A DNA stretch of 64,000 nucleotides from Chroogloeocystis siderophila 5.2 s.c.1 (GCF_001904655.1 NZ_MRCC01000015.1:62001-126000); one strand, 5' to 3'. Counted from the stretch's first letter, positions 36,464-46,579 are shown. Numbers and translations are program-made. Notes: generated from the sequence alone by a model not told the origin.

Positions 36464-37975
36464 CTAAGGCAACCAAAGGTCTGGGAGTAAGTTTTGAGTT
36501 AGGTGGCGTAGGGTGTAGTTGAGCGATCGCCCAAGCTGAATGTGTGCTTCATCAGGTTCCACAGGAATAATTGTGGTTGGAGTACCGCGTCCAAAACGCG
36601 AAATTACTAAATTAGCTGCTTCTAACCCTGTAACATAGGCTTTTTCCTGCGACCAAGAACCGTGACGATTAATAATCCAGTCGCCGCACATAAATACATT
36701 TGTGATACTTGTGGTTGCAGGCAGCATATATCGATAGCTACCAGGCGCAAAATGCGTGACAGCGCGTGGTAGACGAATCACATTACTGTCGATAATTTTT
36801 GCTGTGCCAAACGCAGGAATACATGTTGCTAAGTCACGTTGAACTAAAGAGACGATTTCAGCATCGCTTAAAGGCAAAAACTGATTGGCGTGGTAAAAGT
36901 CAGCTTCAACAACTGTACCAGGTGCATTGCGGTACTCATCATGCAGCGCGTTTAAATCGAAAAATGTCCAGCCTGTTGTTGCATTAAACCCAAAACACGC
37001 ATTCGACGGGCGAGGAATATCAATTTTGCGGTCAAACCATAACCTCGTCGCTAAAACATCAATTGCACCTAGATTCATGACATCGCGGAATTCTTGGCGG
37101 CTTTGCAGCAAGGGGCTACTGCTAATAATCTTTTGCATTCCACTGATTCCTACCGCGAAGATGACTGCATCAGCCGTAAAAACTTGCTCTCCACAAACAA
37201 CACCTGTAGCTTGACCTTTATCATCAAGAATCAAATCGCTAACTCGCTGATTTGCTACCAACTTGCCACCAGCTTGTTCGATCTGCTTTACCCAAGGTTG
37301 AAAAATCATTTCGCCGACGGTTCCGCGACACCAAACGACATCAAAATTTGGTTGATGCGCCAGGATAAAGTAATACAGCATTCCTAAAGTTGCCGCAGCA
37401 GAACACTGTTCGCCAGGGGCAAATAAACCAACCAAGAGCATCGGTTCAAAGGAATCGCGATATAAACGTGCGGAAACACCAAAACTTTTAAATAACTCTC
37501 TGGCGGTCACAGAATCGTAGCGTTGCCATGCTGCATCAGAGTTATCAAAATCAATTACAGCATACAGTAGCGGTAAAGCACTCAGGCGATCAACCAGCGG
37601 TAAACGCTGAAACTGCGTGTACAAAAATGTTCCTAGTGGCGAAGGAAGTCGCGGTAAATCTTGAAAAATCGGCGATACGACTTCTAATCCGGCTGGGGAA
37701 TATTGCGAGGAACGCGTAAACGGCGTAAAAGGATTGATGTTTAATTCGCGTGCGAGGGAAAAGATATTACTGTAGGGATACCAAAAGCCGTGAATTCCCG
37801 CTTCTACCGAACGCCCTGCGGCTTGCCAACCTGCGACTAGCCCACCAGGATAGGGACTTGCTTCTAAAAGCGTGACATCGTAGCCTTGCTTTGCTAAATA
37901 ATAAGTTGCTCCTAACCCAGCCCAACCAGCACCGACGACAATGATTTTGGGAGAGGGTTGTGATGTTGATTGCAT
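36464..37975 (-). CDS. FAD-dependent carotene-desaturase-like oxidoreductase
   Basis: A 503-residue flavoprotein of the amine oxidase/phytoene desaturase superfamily. The dinucleotide site is IIVVGAGWAGLGATYYLAKQG at residues 11-31, followed by the FAD ribose Glu in LLEASPYPGG. A C-terminal substrate/FAD block is NVFMCGDWI. It has an HGFWYPYSNI phrase and is related to zeta-carotene desaturase-like proteins, but differs enough that I would not name it CrtQ or CrtI. Substrate is unknown; a carotenoid or quinone is likely. It precedes the MazEF-like pair on the same strand, 27 bases apart. Confidence 0.8.
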   Translation of the reverse strand: MQSTSQPSPKIIVVGAGWAGLGATYYLAKQGYDVTLLEASPYPGGLVAGWQAAGRSVEAGIHGFWYPYSNIFSLARELNINPFTPFTRSSQYSPAGLEVVSPIFQDLPRLPSPLGTFLYTQFQRLPLVDRLSALPLLYAVIDFDNSDAAWQRYDSVTARELFKSFGVSARLYRDSFEPMLLVGLFAPGEQCSAAATLGMLYYFILAHQPNFDVVWCRGTVGEMIFQPWVKQIEQAGGKLVANQRVSDLILDDKGQATGVVCGEQVFTADAVIFAVGISGMQKIISSSPLLQSRQEFRDVMNLGAIDVLATRLWFDRKIDIPRPSNACFGFNATTGWTFFDLNALHDEYRNAPGTVVEADFYHANQFLPLSDAEIVSLVQRDLATCIPAFGTAKIIDSNVIRLPRAVTHFAPGSYRYMLPATTSITNVFMCGDWIINRHGSWSQEKAYVTGLEAANLVISRFGRGTPTTIIPVEPDEAHIQLGRSLNYTLRHLTQNLLPDLWLP

Positions 37976-38192
37976 ATTCGGTCGTGGGTAATTGGTAATT
38001 AATTGGTAATTGGGAGCTAGGGCGTTGCGGAGGGGAATTGGTAGTAAGACGAGTTGGCACGGTTGTAATTAGATCATAATTCTTATCTCACCTGCACTTT
38101 GCTTTGTCGCTAGGCATTTTCATAGCCTTAAAGCTGCAAAATAATTATGCTTAAATTGGGAAACCCATACGAGAAGTAGAGTTGGTGATACC

Positions 38193-38684
38193 GTGATAGA
38201 TTCAGCAGCGACCGATTTGACAACCACAGATACAGCTACAGATACCGTAGGGGAAACTTGCACGTCGCAAGACTTGGAGGGGTTGAATGCTTGCGTTCAA
38301 AGTTTAGGATTACCACAGATCCAGCGGCACATATTTATTTGTGCTGACCAGACGCTTGCGCAGTGCTGTTCTAAAGAAGCTAGTTTAGAATCTTGGGACT
38401 ATCTCAAAAAGCGCTTGAAACAGTTAAAACTGGATAAACCGACGGCGACGCGTCCGAGTTGTATCTTTCGCACGAAAGCAAATTGTTTGCGGGTTTGCAC
38501 TCAAGGACCTATTTTAGTCGTCTATCCTGATGGGGTATGGTATCGACAAGCAACTCCAGAAGTGATTGAGCGCATTATCCTGGAGCATATTATTGGCAAT
38601 CGAGTTGTTGAGGAATATGCATTTTTAACGCATCCTTTACCTGAACCTGCTGCAATGATTGAGGATAGTGTGGCGGTTGAATAG
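38193..38684 (+). CDS. Thioredoxin-like [2Fe-2S] ferredoxin domain protein
   Basis: A 163-residue protein starting at a GTG. A Thr/Asp-rich N-terminus precedes a thioredoxin-like ferredoxin domain. Cluster ligands fit Cys50, Cys58 or Cys59, then Cys98 and Cys102 (RHIFICADQTLAQCCS and NCLRVCTQGP). The ILVVYPDGVWY and later EHIIGN phrases are typical of this cyanobacterial (2Fe-2S) family. Electron-transfer partner unknown. A stand-alone gene between a repeat run and the response-regulator gene. Confidence 0.85.
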   Translation: MIDSAATDLTTTDTATDTVGETCTSQDLEGLNACVQSLGLPQIQRHIFICADQTLAQCCSKEASLESWDYLKKRLKQLKLDKPTATRPSCIFRTKANCLRVCTQGPILVVYPDGVWYRQATPEVIERIILEHIIGNRVVEEYAFLTHPLPEPAAMIEDSVAVE

Positions 38685-38985
38685 CGATCGCTACCGATAT
38701 TAGTCAACTTTGACCAAAACTAAGATAATTGCTAACTGGATACGAACAATTCCTGCGAATGCAGATATAATATCGCGTTAGATATACTTCAAAATTTTCG
38801 TACCATTGTTAATATCTCACTACCTCTATTCTCGGTTACAGCTTGCCAACCCTCTCAAAAAACATAATGTTAATATACTTCAACCAGAAAATAATATTAT
38901 TAACACCATGCCAACAAGCAGAAAATATTGTAGAAAAGATTATTGATAAATACCTTTAGCTCAATTGTAGTGAGTAGCAGACATC
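38685..38985. other. Intergenic region upstream of the response regulator
   Basis: About 300 bases, AT-rich in its distal half. It must hold the promoter of the response-regulator gene. I see no clear conserved site or RNA. Confidence 0.35.
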
Positions 38986-39633
38986 ATGAAAGAAACTACT
39001 GCCAAAGACAACAAGCGACTACTCCTGATTGACGATGACCCGAACTTGATTTTGCTCGTCAAAGATTATTTAGAATTTCGCGGTTATGAAGTAATCACCG
39101 CAGAAAATGGACGCGCAGCCCTGCAAATTTTAGAGCAGGAAGTTCCAGATATGATTATCTGCGACGTGATGATGCCAGAAATGGATGGCTACACGTTTGT
39201 CAATAACGTCCGCCAAGATGAGCGTATTAGCTGGATTCCAGTTCTTTTTCTTTCAGCTAAAGGTCAAAGTCAAGATCGAGTTAAAGGTCTGAATACTGGT
39301 GCTGATGTTTACATGGTCAAGCCCTTTGAACCAGAAGAACTCGTCGCACAGGTGGAAGCATCGCTAAAACAGGCATATCGCCGCACGCAGCAAACAAATA
39401 ACGGTAGTGAAATTGCACCTAAAATTCAAGTTCCTTTTGACGTTCACCTAACTCAAACCGAGCTAAAGGTTGTGCAGTTTGTTGCTAGAGGTTTAGCAAA
39501 CCGCGACATTGCTGAGGAACTGAATGTTAGTCAGCGGACGGTGGAAAGTCATGTTTCTAATATGTTGGGTAAAACAGGATTGCACAACCGAACCGAACTA
39601 GCACGCTGGGCGATCGAAAATCAGATGGCGTAG
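38986..39633 (+). CDS. NarL/LuxR-type response regulator (Ycf29/Rre1-like)
   Basis: A 215-residue two-domain regulator. The receiver has acidic residues near 16-18, the phospho-acceptor Asp60 (MIICDVMMPEMDG) and Lys112 (YMVKPFEPEEL). The C-terminal LuxR helix-turn-helix is about residues 150-213 (LTQTELKVVQFVARGLANRD, then VSQRTVESHVSNML). The whole resembles Ycf29/Rre1, a conserved cyanobacterial and plastid regulator partnered with Hik2 in the known systems, but assignment within the NarL family is not certain. No histidine kinase is adjacent. Confidence 0.85.
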   Translation: MKETTAKDNKRLLLIDDDPNLILLVKDYLEFRGYEVITAENGRAALQILEQEVPDMIICDVMMPEMDGYTFVNNVRQDERISWIPVLFLSAKGQSQDRVKGLNTGADVYMVKPFEPEELVAQVEASLKQAYRRTQQTNNGSEIAPKIQVPFDVHLTQTELKVVQFVARGLANRDIAEELNVSQRTVESHVSNMLGKTGLHNRTELARWAIENQMA

Positions 39634-39671
39634 TTAATTACTGGGCAATTAACTGAGCATAAAGTTATGAT

Positions 39672-39911
39672 CTACTCCTTTTTAAGATAAATCAAGGCAT
39701 TTTGAATTTGCTGGCTGGTTTCTCGTAGTTCTAACTCAAACCAGCCATCATCACGTCCATTTGGGCTAAGTAACGCCGCAGCAATGTTGACGGTAAGACG
39801 ATGCTGAGAAATCAGATGCGAAATGACTGGTTCTTCGTGCAGCTGCTTAGGAATACGAATTTTGATTTGGGCTTTGGTAGGTCGATTTTCAGCTTGGCTA
39901 GAAATTGCCAT
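39672..39911 (-). CDS. NIL domain protein
   Basis: A 79-residue protein consisting of one NIL domain (KAQIKIRIPKQLHEEPVISH, then WFELELRETSQQIQNALIYL). NIL domains are usually regulatory, ligand-binding tails of ABC transporter ATPases; here the domain stands alone. It starts 9 bases after the cysW stop and is the last gene of the sbpA-cysT-cysW run, so it is likely co-transcribed and may tune sulfate uptake. No CysA ATPase gene is in the window. Confidence 0.85.
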   Translation of the reverse strand: MAISSQAENRPTKAQIKIRIPKQLHEEPVISHLISQHRLTVNIAAALLSPNGRDDGWFELELRETSQQIQNALIYLKKE

Positions 39912-39920
39912 TTCAATTAC

Positions 39921-40793
39921 CTATTCCACTTCTTTGATGCTAGTTTTGCGCTCTAAAATTTCTTTAAGTACCAAAGTCACCAATGCTAAACAAGCAAGTA
40001 ATACTGATGCAGCAAATGCCGCTTGAGATTCATACTGTTTGTAAGCTTCTTCAACGTACAGTGGCAGTGTTTGTGTTTTACGGATAATATTGCCTGAAAC
40101 GACAGACACAGCACCAAATTCGCCCATAACTCTGGCATTCGTTAGAATCACACCGTACAGTAGTCCCCAACGAATATTAGGGAGTGTGACGCGCCAAAAT
40201 ATCTGCCAATCTTTTGCGCCCAAGGTTTTAGCAGCTTCTTCTTGGTCTGTACCAGCTTCTTCTAGAACAGGAATGACTTCTCTTGCTACGAATGGCATAG
40301 TAATAAAAGCACTGGCAATAATCATCGCGGGGAGTGCAAAAATAATTCTGATATTCAGCGCTTCCAGTGTTGGTCCTAACCAACCACTTCTGCCGTAGAG
40401 TAATACCACCATCAAACCTGCGACAACAGGAGAAACGGCAAATGGTAAGTCTATAATGCTAATGACTAAAGCGCGACCAGGGAATTTGTGCCGTGTGATT
40501 GCCCAAGCTGCACACAAACCAAAGATAGTGTTAATGGGTACAACAATTAAAGCAATCAGGACTGTTAGTCTAATCGCATTGATAAATGCTGGATCAGAAA
40601 AGTTGTGAAAGAAAGGTCCTACTCCACTTCGGAAAGCTTGGACGAAAACGTTAAGTGCAGGCAAAAATAGGACTAAGCTAAGGTAAATAACTGCAATGCC
40701 AATTAATGCAATTCTTACCCAGGGGGCTTCTCGTGTTTGAGAACCTGCTTTGTTTTGGGCAACTATATCACCACTTAAGGCATTAGACCTCAT
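39921..40793 (-). CDS. cysW: Sulfate ABC transporter permease CysW
   Basis: A 290-residue inner-membrane permease with six predicted helices. The EAA loop is [20 protein letters not shown] followed by [16 protein letters not shown], and the GRSGWLGP phrase is typical. It partners CysT to form the channel for sulfate or thiosulfate. It overlaps the cysT stop by 11 bases, which supports a coupled pair. Confidence 0.95.
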   Translation of the reverse strand: MRSNALSGDIVAQNKAGSQTREAPWVRIALIGIAVIYLSLVLFLPALNVFVQAFRSGVGPFFHNFSDPAFINAIRLTVLIALIVVPINTIFGLCAAWAITRHKFPGRALVISIIDLPFAVSPVVAGLMVVLLYGRSGWLGPTLEALNIRIIFALPAMIIASAFITMPFVAREVIPVLEEAGTDQEEAAKTLGAKDWQIFWRVTLPNIRWGLLYGVILTNARVMGEFGAVSVVSGNIIRKTQTLPLYVEEAYKQYESQAAFAASVLLACLALVTLVLKEILERKTSIKEVE

Positions 40794-41628
40794 AGCGTCT
40801 CCTCCAAGCTTGTAACAAATTGATCCCCACCAGAATGAGGAGCGAAATTAGCAATAAAACAGTGCCAATAACAGTTGCACCTGCATAGTCGTATTGTTCT
40901 AAACGCTGGAAAATTAGTACAGATGCGATTAAATCTTTGAATGCAATATTAGAAGCAATAATCACAATCGAGCCGTATTCTCCTACAGCACGAGAAAAGC
41001 CTAAGGCGACACCTGTTAATAAAGCTGGTAACAATGGCGGTAGAACAACACGCCAAAAGGTTTGAATTCGAGAAGCACCTAAACTCCATGCAGCTTCTTC
41101 GACATCGATATCCAATTCTTGTAAAACAGGCTGTAGCGATCGCACGACAAACGGTAAAGAGATAAACAGCATTGCTACACCGACGCCTAATCGTGTAAAC
41201 GCGACTCTAATGCCTAAAGGCGCAAGTAAAGAACCAATCCAACCGGTTTCACTATAAACCGATACTAAGGTTAATCCAGCAACTGCTGTTGGTAAAGCAA
41301 AAGGTAAATCTATCGCTGCATCAATAAATCGTTTTAGAGGAAAATTGTAGCGTACTAAAACCCAAGCAATTAAAGTCCCAAATACGGCGTTCACGGAAGC
41401 TGCGATAATTGCCGTAACAAAGGTGACATCATAGGCTGAAAGCGCTACGGGACTTGTCGCGATTTGCCAAAATTCCGCTGGTGATACCGTCGCTGCCCTC
41501 AAGAATAACGCCGCAACTGGTAAAAGCAGCATAAATGTCATGTAGGTGATCGTAATCCGCCAAGGCCATGACAAGTAAAATCGTGGGTTATTGCGCACCG
41601 GAACTGGGCGCGTGGAAGATACAGCCAT
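40783..41628 (-). CDS. cysT: Sulfate ABC transporter permease CysT
   Basis: A 281-residue permease with six helices. The EAA loop is [21 protein letters not shown], and SETGWIGS matches the family. I start it at the ATG at 41628 ([14 protein letters not shown]). The open frame continues 75 codons upstream into the sbpA gene, but that part has no membrane or family character. It lies 91 bases after the sbpA stop, overlaps cysW, and forms the translocation pathway for sulfate. Confidence 0.95.
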   Translation of the reverse strand: MAVSSTRPVPVRNNPRFYLSWPWRITITYMTFMLLLPVAALFLRAATVSPAEFWQIATSPVALSAYDVTFVTAIIAASVNAVFGTLIAWVLVRYNFPLKRFIDAAIDLPFALPTAVAGLTLVSVYSETGWIGSLLAPLGIRVAFTRLGVGVAMLFISLPFVVRSLQPVLQELDIDVEEAAWSLGASRIQTFWRVVLPPLLPALLTGVALGFSRAVGEYGSIVIIASNIAFKDLIASVLIFQRLEQYDYAGATVIGTVLLLISLLILVGINLLQAWRRRYEV

Positions 41629-41719
41629 AAATTGAATGTGGTTAGAGTTGATGTATGCGCGGTTTAATGTTGCCGTGTTTGCTGCTATGGAAGCAAAGTG
41701 ATCGCCTTCGGTAGCACTA

Positions 41720-42778
41720 TTACCTTGTTGCCAAACTTGCCTGAATCTTGTCAAATTCAGCACCATCTTCAAAAAACTGCCGTTGTACTGTATTCCAGCC
41801 TCCGAGATCTTGCACTGTAAACAGTGTTTCAATCTTGGGATATTTGTTAGCAAATTCTTGTTCTACTGTAGGGTCAACCGGTCGAAATCCTACTTTGGCA
41901 AACTCGCGTTGCGCCGCAGGAGTAAATAGAAATTGAACAAAGGCTTCTGCTACTTCGCGATTGCCGTGTCGGTCAACGTTTCTATCGACTACCGCAATCG
42001 GATTATCAATCGAAATATTGACTTTTGGTACTATATATGGTAACTTTTCACCACGTTGCGCTGCTAATATGACTTCGTTTTCGTAATTAATTAAAGCATC
42101 GCCTTCTTCTTGATTGAAAAAGACATCACTTGCTTCGCGTGCGTCTCGCGGTAGCACAGGAGCGTTCTGATAAACTTCGCGAGTAAAGTTTAAAGCTTGC
42201 TCGTCGCTGCCTCCAGTTTCTTTGATTGCGCCCCACAACGCTAAAAAGTTCCACCGCGCCCCACCAGAAGTTTTTGGATTAGCTGTAATGACTCTGACGT
42301 TATTTTTAGTTAAATCCGACCAAGTTTGAATACCATGAGGATTGCCTTCACGAGTTACTATCGCGGCTACAGATTTATGCACGATCGCGTTGTTCGGTGC
42401 TTCGTTTTCCCATCCTGGTTGAATTAAGCCTGCTTTTTCAACTTTTTTCATGTCCAGCGCTAATGCTAACGCGACGACATCGGCATCCAATCCATCTACT
42501 ACCGCACGCGTTTGCGCGCCAGAACCACCGTAACTTTCGTTAAATAGCACATTCTGGTTATGTTGCTGTTTCCACATCGCCGTAAACTGCGGGATAATTT
42601 CTTTGTACGCGGCTTTTGTCACAGCGTAGGAAACAAGTGTTATTTCTACATCGCGATTCTGCGCACTCGAAGGCGCGCACGATGCGATCGCAACGCTCAA
42701 ACCAACTCCTACGAGAAAGAGAGACACAAACTTCTTCCAGGATGCTCTCAACCCTAGAATATTTCGCCACAGCCCCAT
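41720..42778 (-). CDS. sbpA: Sulfate-binding lipoprotein SbpA
   Basis: A 352-residue periplasmic binding protein. The signal ends in a lipobox (VAIASC, Cys34), so it should be anchored to the plasma membrane. Family blocks: [40 protein letters not shown] and the conserved [14 protein letters not shown]. It captures sulfate for the CysTW permeases encoded downstream. An AAAGGAG ribosome site precedes the ATG, and a promoter with TATAAT is seen at 42843-42871. Confidence 0.95.
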   Translation of the reverse strand: MGLWRNILGLRASWKKFVSLFLVGVGLSVAIASCAPSSAQNRDVEITLVSYAVTKAAYKEIIPQFTAMWKQQHNQNVLFNESYGGSGAQTRAVVDGLDADVVALALALDMKKVEKAGLIQPGWENEAPNNAIVHKSVAAIVTREGNPHGIQTWSDLTKNNVRVITANPKTSGGARWNFLALWGAIKETGGSDEQALNFTREVYQNAPVLPRDAREASDVFFNQEEGDALINYENEVILAAQRGEKLPYIVPKVNISIDNPIAVVDRNVDRHGNREVAEAFVQFLFTPAAQREFAKVGFRPVDPTVEQEFANKYPKIETLFTVQDLGGWNTVQRQFFEDGAEFDKIQASLATR

Positions 42779-42842
42779 GTAACGCTCTCCTTTAAACTCC
42801 GGTTATTCGGTCGGGATACCGGATTTAATTCCCTGGAAGTCG

Positions 42843-42871
42843 ATTATACACAGCAAATAGGAGAAAAGCAA
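42843..42871 (-). promoter_or_regulatory. Predicted sbpA promoter
   Basis: On the minus strand TTGCTT, 17 bases, TATAAT: an exact -10 box and a partial -35 box. The start of transcription would be near 42836, giving a leader of about 58 bases. That leader contains an imperfect inverted repeat CCGGTAT...AT(T)ACCGG just before the ribosome site. Confidence 0.5.
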
Positions 42872-43019
42872 CGAAACTTAGCAAGTGCGATCGCTGAGTT
42901 TTTGTAAGTAAAGTTCGGTTTAGGGTTAAGCTTTTTGGTAAGGAACAATTCAGTTTTGTTAAGGCTTCTAAGTAAGAAACTGTCTCTGGGCGATCGCGCA
43001 AGTCATTGTTTGAAGAAGA

Positions 43020-43225
43020 CTATGTTTCCGGTTCGCCCTGAATTTTGCGGCGAAAAGCTTCTTCCATAATTTTGATCCCTGCTTCATCTAAAGGGGCTGG
43101 ATACTTTTTGGCATTAGGATCTCGCCGATTTACAAATAACTCGTGAATTGCTTCATTGTCATTGCGATGCTCCTTGACATAATCTCGCAACTCTGCTAAG
43201 ACATAGCTTTAAAATCAGGTTTCAT
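43020..43225 (-). pseudogene. DUF6887-like gene with a 1-base frameshift
   Basis: Begins MKPDFKAMS from the ATG at 43225, then hits TAG. In the next frame the protein continues AELRDYVKEHRNDNEAIHEL, then PAPLDEAGIKIMEEAFRRKI, to the stop at 43020. One base is missing near 43199; restoring it gives 68 residues and a Tyr-Ala junction (MSY-AELRDY), which matches DUF6887 proteins. A sequencing error would have the same look, but the partner gene is damaged as well. Confidence 0.75.
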
Positions 43226-43400
43226 TAAAAAACTCCCAATTACCGTCACGCCTTACAATTACCTGGATATTGTCTGCTGTAAGAATGAATACTTCTCCTG
43301 TTCTTTCATCAAATCGGAACAAAACGATATTCCGCAACAAACTGGAAAGCATCTGACATACGCGCAAATAAGCAAAAGCTTAATCTACAGTCGATTGAAT
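43215..43400 (-). pseudogene. DUF6888-like gene with lost start and an internal stop
   Basis: The frame reads AFAYLRVCQMLSSLLRNIVL, then FRFDERTGEVFILTADNIQV and NWEFFNET to a stop that overlaps the DUF6887 ATG by several bases. Upstream it continues STVD, TAA (CAA in an intact gene), with an ATT where the start codon should be. A GGAGG (43409-43413) stands 8 bases before that ATT. The start codon and the seventh codon are thus both damaged. It lies just behind the asnS stop on the same strand. Confidence 0.75.
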
Positions 43401-43420
43401 GTGATTTACCTCCTACTATG

Positions 43421-44809
43421 TTAAAATTCTGCACTTAATGGCGATCGCGGGAACGGAATCACATCGCGGATATTGCCCATACCTGTCATGAATTGCACTA
43501 AGCGCTCAAATCCTAAGCCAAAACCTGCGTGAGGAACTGTACCATAACGGCGTAAATCTAAATACCACCACAAATCAGCAGGATTCATTCCTTGAGCTTG
43601 AATTCTCTGTTCTAATACGTCTAAGCGTTCTTCCCGCTGCGAACCGCCGACGATTTCGCCAATTTTGGGCGCAAGGATATCCATCGCTGCAACGGTTTTT
43701 TCATCGTCGTTGAGCCGCATATAGAATGCTTTAATCTCGACAGGATAGTCAGAGACAATAACGGGTTTTTTAAATAAGTGTTCGGCTAGATAACGCTCGT
43801 GTTCTGATTGTAAATCTAAACCCCACTTGACAGGATACTCAAATTGTGCGTTAGATTTTTCTAAAAGTGCGATCGCTTCGGTGTAAGTAATGCGCTCAAA
43901 CTCTTTGTGAATAATATTTTCAGCCGTTGCAATGACAGAGTTATCAATCCGCTGATTGAAGAACTCCATATCTTCAGGGCAAGTTTCCAGCACATACCTA
44001 AAAATATGCTTGAGAAATGCTTCAGCTAAATCCATATTTCCCTGAAGATCGCAAAATGCCATTTCAGGCTCAATCATCCAAAATTCGGCTAAATGGCGCG
44101 ATGTGTTAGAGTTTTCGGCGCGAAAAGTGGGACCAAATGTGTAAACATTACTAAATGCCATTGCCATGACTTCGGCTTCGAGTTGCCCACTGACGGTGAG
44201 ATACGCCTTGCCACCAAAAAAATCTTTGCTAAAATCAACTTCTTGGGTTTCTGTACGCGGGATATCTTTGAAATCAAAGCCTGTAACGGTAAATAATTCT
44301 CCCGCACCTTCGCAATCGTTGCGCGTGATAATTGGCGTATGTACCCACAAAAAGCCGCGTTCTTGAAAAAATTGATGCACAGCAGTTGCACAAGCATTGC
44401 GCACGCGAAAAACGGCACCCAAAGAATTGGTACGCGATCGCAAATGTCCAATTGTGCGTAAAAATTCAAACGAATGACGTTTCTTTTGTAGTGGGTATGT
44501 TTCGGGATCAGCTTCCCCGTAGACTTTCACGCTTTGCGCTTGTACTTCAATTCGCTGTCCTTTACCTTGCGACGCGACGAGTTTTCCGGTAACTTCAACG
44601 GAAGATCCCGTATTAGCTTGCTTTAAAAGTGACTCGTATTCTGGCAGTTCAGCATTGAGTACAACTTGCAGATTCGCGAGTGATGAACCATCGTTCACTT
44701 CAATAAAAGCAAATCCTTTCAAATCGCGTTTTGTCCGTACCCAACCTTGAATCGTCACAGACTCATCTGGTTGACCGTGGCGCAAAATATCAATAATTCG
44801 TCGTTTCAT
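43421..44809 (-). CDS. asnS: Asparaginyl-tRNA synthetase
   Basis: A 462-residue class II synthetase. The OB-fold anticodon domain is at residues 1-100 ([21 protein letters not shown]). Motif 2 lies in [26 protein letters not shown], and motif 3 is [21 protein letters not shown]. It charges tRNA-Asn. Asn rather than Asp specificity follows from overall similarity and from the ending in [14 protein letters not shown]. It is monocistronic on the minus strand, upstream of the decayed DUF6888-DUF6887 pair. Confidence 0.97.
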   Translation of the reverse strand: MKRRIIDILRHGQPDESVTIQGWVRTKRDLKGFAFIEVNDGSSLANLQVVLNAELPEYESLLKQANTGSSVEVTGKLVASQGKGQRIEVQAQSVKVYGEADPETYPLQKKRHSFEFLRTIGHLRSRTNSLGAVFRVRNACATAVHQFFQERGFLWVHTPIITRNDCEGAGELFTVTGFDFKDIPRTETQEVDFSKDFFGGKAYLTVSGQLEAEVMAMAFSNVYTFGPTFRAENSNTSRHLAEFWMIEPEMAFCDLQGNMDLAEAFLKHIFRYVLETCPEDMEFFNQRIDNSVIATAENIIHKEFERITYTEAIALLEKSNAQFEYPVKWGLDLQSEHERYLAEHLFKKPVIVSDYPVEIKAFYMRLNDDEKTVAAMDILAPKIGEIVGGSQREERLDVLEQRIQAQGMNPADLWWYLDLRRYGTVPHAGFGLGFERLVQFMTGMGNIRDVIPFPRSPLSAEF

Positions 44810-44933
44810 GATCGCAAGTAGGGAGTGGAAAGTGAAGCTTATTGTGCAGTAAAAGCAGGAAAGGAGGGGGAGAATTTAATGAGTAGTTGCTATTGACTAA
44901 TTGCTAGCCACTCTTGACACGAGTCACTAGGCA

Positions 44934-45275
44934 CTAGCTTGTACAGGACTTTAACATCCAGCCGATCAGCATTCCTAAGCCACCGAAGCGCACAGCTTGC
45001 CAAAATGGTTCTTTGAGACTTCCCCAAGAAAACAATTGACTTTCTAAATTTACTTCGATTTCGTCAAGTTCGGCTTGAATGCGTTTTAATTCAGCTTGAA
45101 ACTCTGCATTTTTCGTTTTACCAAGTTCTTTTTGGCGCTGATGAAGGTTTGCTTGACGCTGTAAGTCAATTTGCACTTGAGTATATCTTTGCTTTAACGC
45201 AACGAGCGATCGCTCGACCTTTGCAAGCGATCGCTCAATTTCACTTGATAATGGTTCTTGGGGCGGCTGCGCCAT
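44934..45275 (-). CDS. Coiled-coil protein with C-terminal membrane anchor
   Basis: A 113-residue protein. Residues 8-85 form a long charged coiled coil (EIERSLAKVERSLVALKQRY; KRIQAELDEIEVNLESQLFS). A single C-terminal hydrophobic segment follows (FGGLGMLIGWMLKSC). Similar proteins occur across cyanobacteria, with no known function. The gene contains two GAGCGATCGCTC palindromes (HIP1) within coding sequence. Confidence 0.75.
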   Translation of the reverse strand: MAQPPQEPLSSEIERSLAKVERSLVALKQRYTQVQIDLQRQANLHQRQKELGKTKNAEFQAELKRIQAELDEIEVNLESQLFSWGSLKEPFWQAVRFGGLGMLIGWMLKSCTS

Positions 45276-45377
45276 CTCGGATATGGGATGAAGGTTCGTG
45301 TATCTTGTATAGCAAACCTAAAACTAATTGGTATGCATCCATGCATTATAAGTAAGAATAAATAAAAATACCTTTTA

Positions 45378-45671
45378 ATGAGTATGTTACAAGCTGACCA
45401 AGATAAGAAAACTTCTGATATCCAAAACTTGAGTACTTTAGAACTAGCGCAAGCTTTGATGGAAAAACTGGCGATATCGCCCCAAGACTGGCATCGCTTA
45501 AAGTCTAACCGTAAAGTGCGTGCTAGCGAGCAAGCTGCGGCGGCAATTGTATTTTTACTGAAGGATCAACCTGAAGAAGCTTTACAACGACTCAACCAAG
45601 CATCTAGCTGGCTAGATCGCTCAATTTCTGCACCACCTTGTCCCACACATGGACACACAAGTCAAGGGTAA
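45378..45671 (+). CDS. DUF6439-like small conserved protein
   Basis: A 97-residue soluble helical protein conserved in cyanobacteria. It has LALAQALMEKLAI-type and DWHRLKSNRKVRASEQAAAA stretches and ends in a Cys/His-rich APPCPTHGHTSQG. I believe this is the DUF6439 family, but the number is from memory. Function is unknown. It faces the coiled-coil gene and lies 20 bases from the opposing anti-sigma ATPase gene. Confidence 0.7.
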   Translation: MSMLQADQDKKTSDIQNLSTLELAQALMEKLAISPQDWHRLKSNRKVRASEQAAAAIVFLLKDQPEEALQRLNQASSWLDRSISAPPCPTHGHTSQG

Positions 45672-45691
45672 GCACACAGCTATATGTGGAT

Positions 45692-46141
45692 TTAATGTAA
45701 TAATGGTAGGCGGAAACGATTATTAAAATGCTTACCAAGTCTTAACTCTGTACCATTGGCGTTCCAATGAACGCGATCAAAAATTTTGTGTAAAATACAT
45801 AATCCCCGACCATTTTCTGATTCTTCTGGAGGTAAGTATTCGTGAGGATTTCCCTTGCATTCGCACGGAGGAGTAAAACCTCCACCCTCGTCTGAAATTA
45901 ACCACCAGTAGTGGTCGTCTTCGATCTTAAACTTAACGATGACTAGCTTACTGGGATCAAGATTGTTGCCGTGTTTTGCTGCATTCACTAAGGCTTCTTG
46001 TAGCCCTAAACGTAGTTCTGCTTGCCATCTATGGGGTACTTCTGCCAAAAGTAAGTCCAAAATCGGACACAGATAAAGAGTTGAGGCAAAGCTAATTGTA
46101 CCCCAAGGACGTCCTACTGGACGAGGTGAAATAGTAATCAC
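45692..46141 (-). CDS. Anti-sigma-type (RsbW-like) ATP-binding protein
   Basis: A 149-residue GHKL ATPase-kinase of the serine/threonine anti-sigma regulator type. N box EALVNAAKHGNNLDP, G1 box ISDEGGGFTPP and G2 box GRGLCILHKIFD are all present. It has no histidine kinase dimerisation domain. Such proteins bind sigma factors or phosphorylate STAS-domain partners. No partner is adjacent. The extended C-terminus ends NRFRLPLLH. Confidence 0.88.
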   Translation of the reverse strand: MITISPRPVGRPWGTISFASTLYLCPILDLLLAEVPHRWQAELRLGLQEALVNAAKHGNNLDPSKLVIVKFKIEDDHYWWLISDEGGGFTPPCECKGNPHEYLPPEESENGRGLCILHKIFDRVHWNANGTELRLGKHFNNRFRLPLLH

Positions 46142-46579
46142 AGATCAAAAACCTCGTAGCTTTTAGCTAGTAAATATCAGCCTTTGTTTGGCAGATTTTA
46201 GTTACTTAAATCCAATTCACTCTGAGCAAAAACTAATTTGTTCTAAAGAAATTGGAGCATTTCACTGAAACACAGTTTGTGATCTGGTCGTGTAGTCTAT
46301 TGTGATAAATATGATTGTGCAGTCATTTGGTTGTATCAAGCTTTCAGCCTTCAAAAGCATAGATTCCTCGTCAGTTTTCTGCCAATCTATAAGTACATAA
46401 GCCAAACTAAAGTTGACTCACTTGCGGATACACCTGTAACCGGTTTTTCTAGCTAAAAAATGCAAGTTTAATCTTATTCTAACATTTATATACGTAGAGA
46501 CAATACTTGAAGTATTGGTATGTGCGATCGCAAGTTACGTTCACGTTCAACAAAATATAATAGTTATTAATTGTGAATT
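46142..46579. other. Intergenic region between divergent genes
   Basis: 438 bases between the RsbW-like gene (minus) and the Uma2 gene (plus), so it carries both promoters. No strong motif, hairpin or small gene is seen. Confidence 0.35.

Noticed and set aside
41629-41853. N-terminal extension of CysT into sbpA
   Set aside because: The 75 extra codons lie partly within sbpA in another frame and lack family resemblance; the ATG at 41628 gives the normal length.
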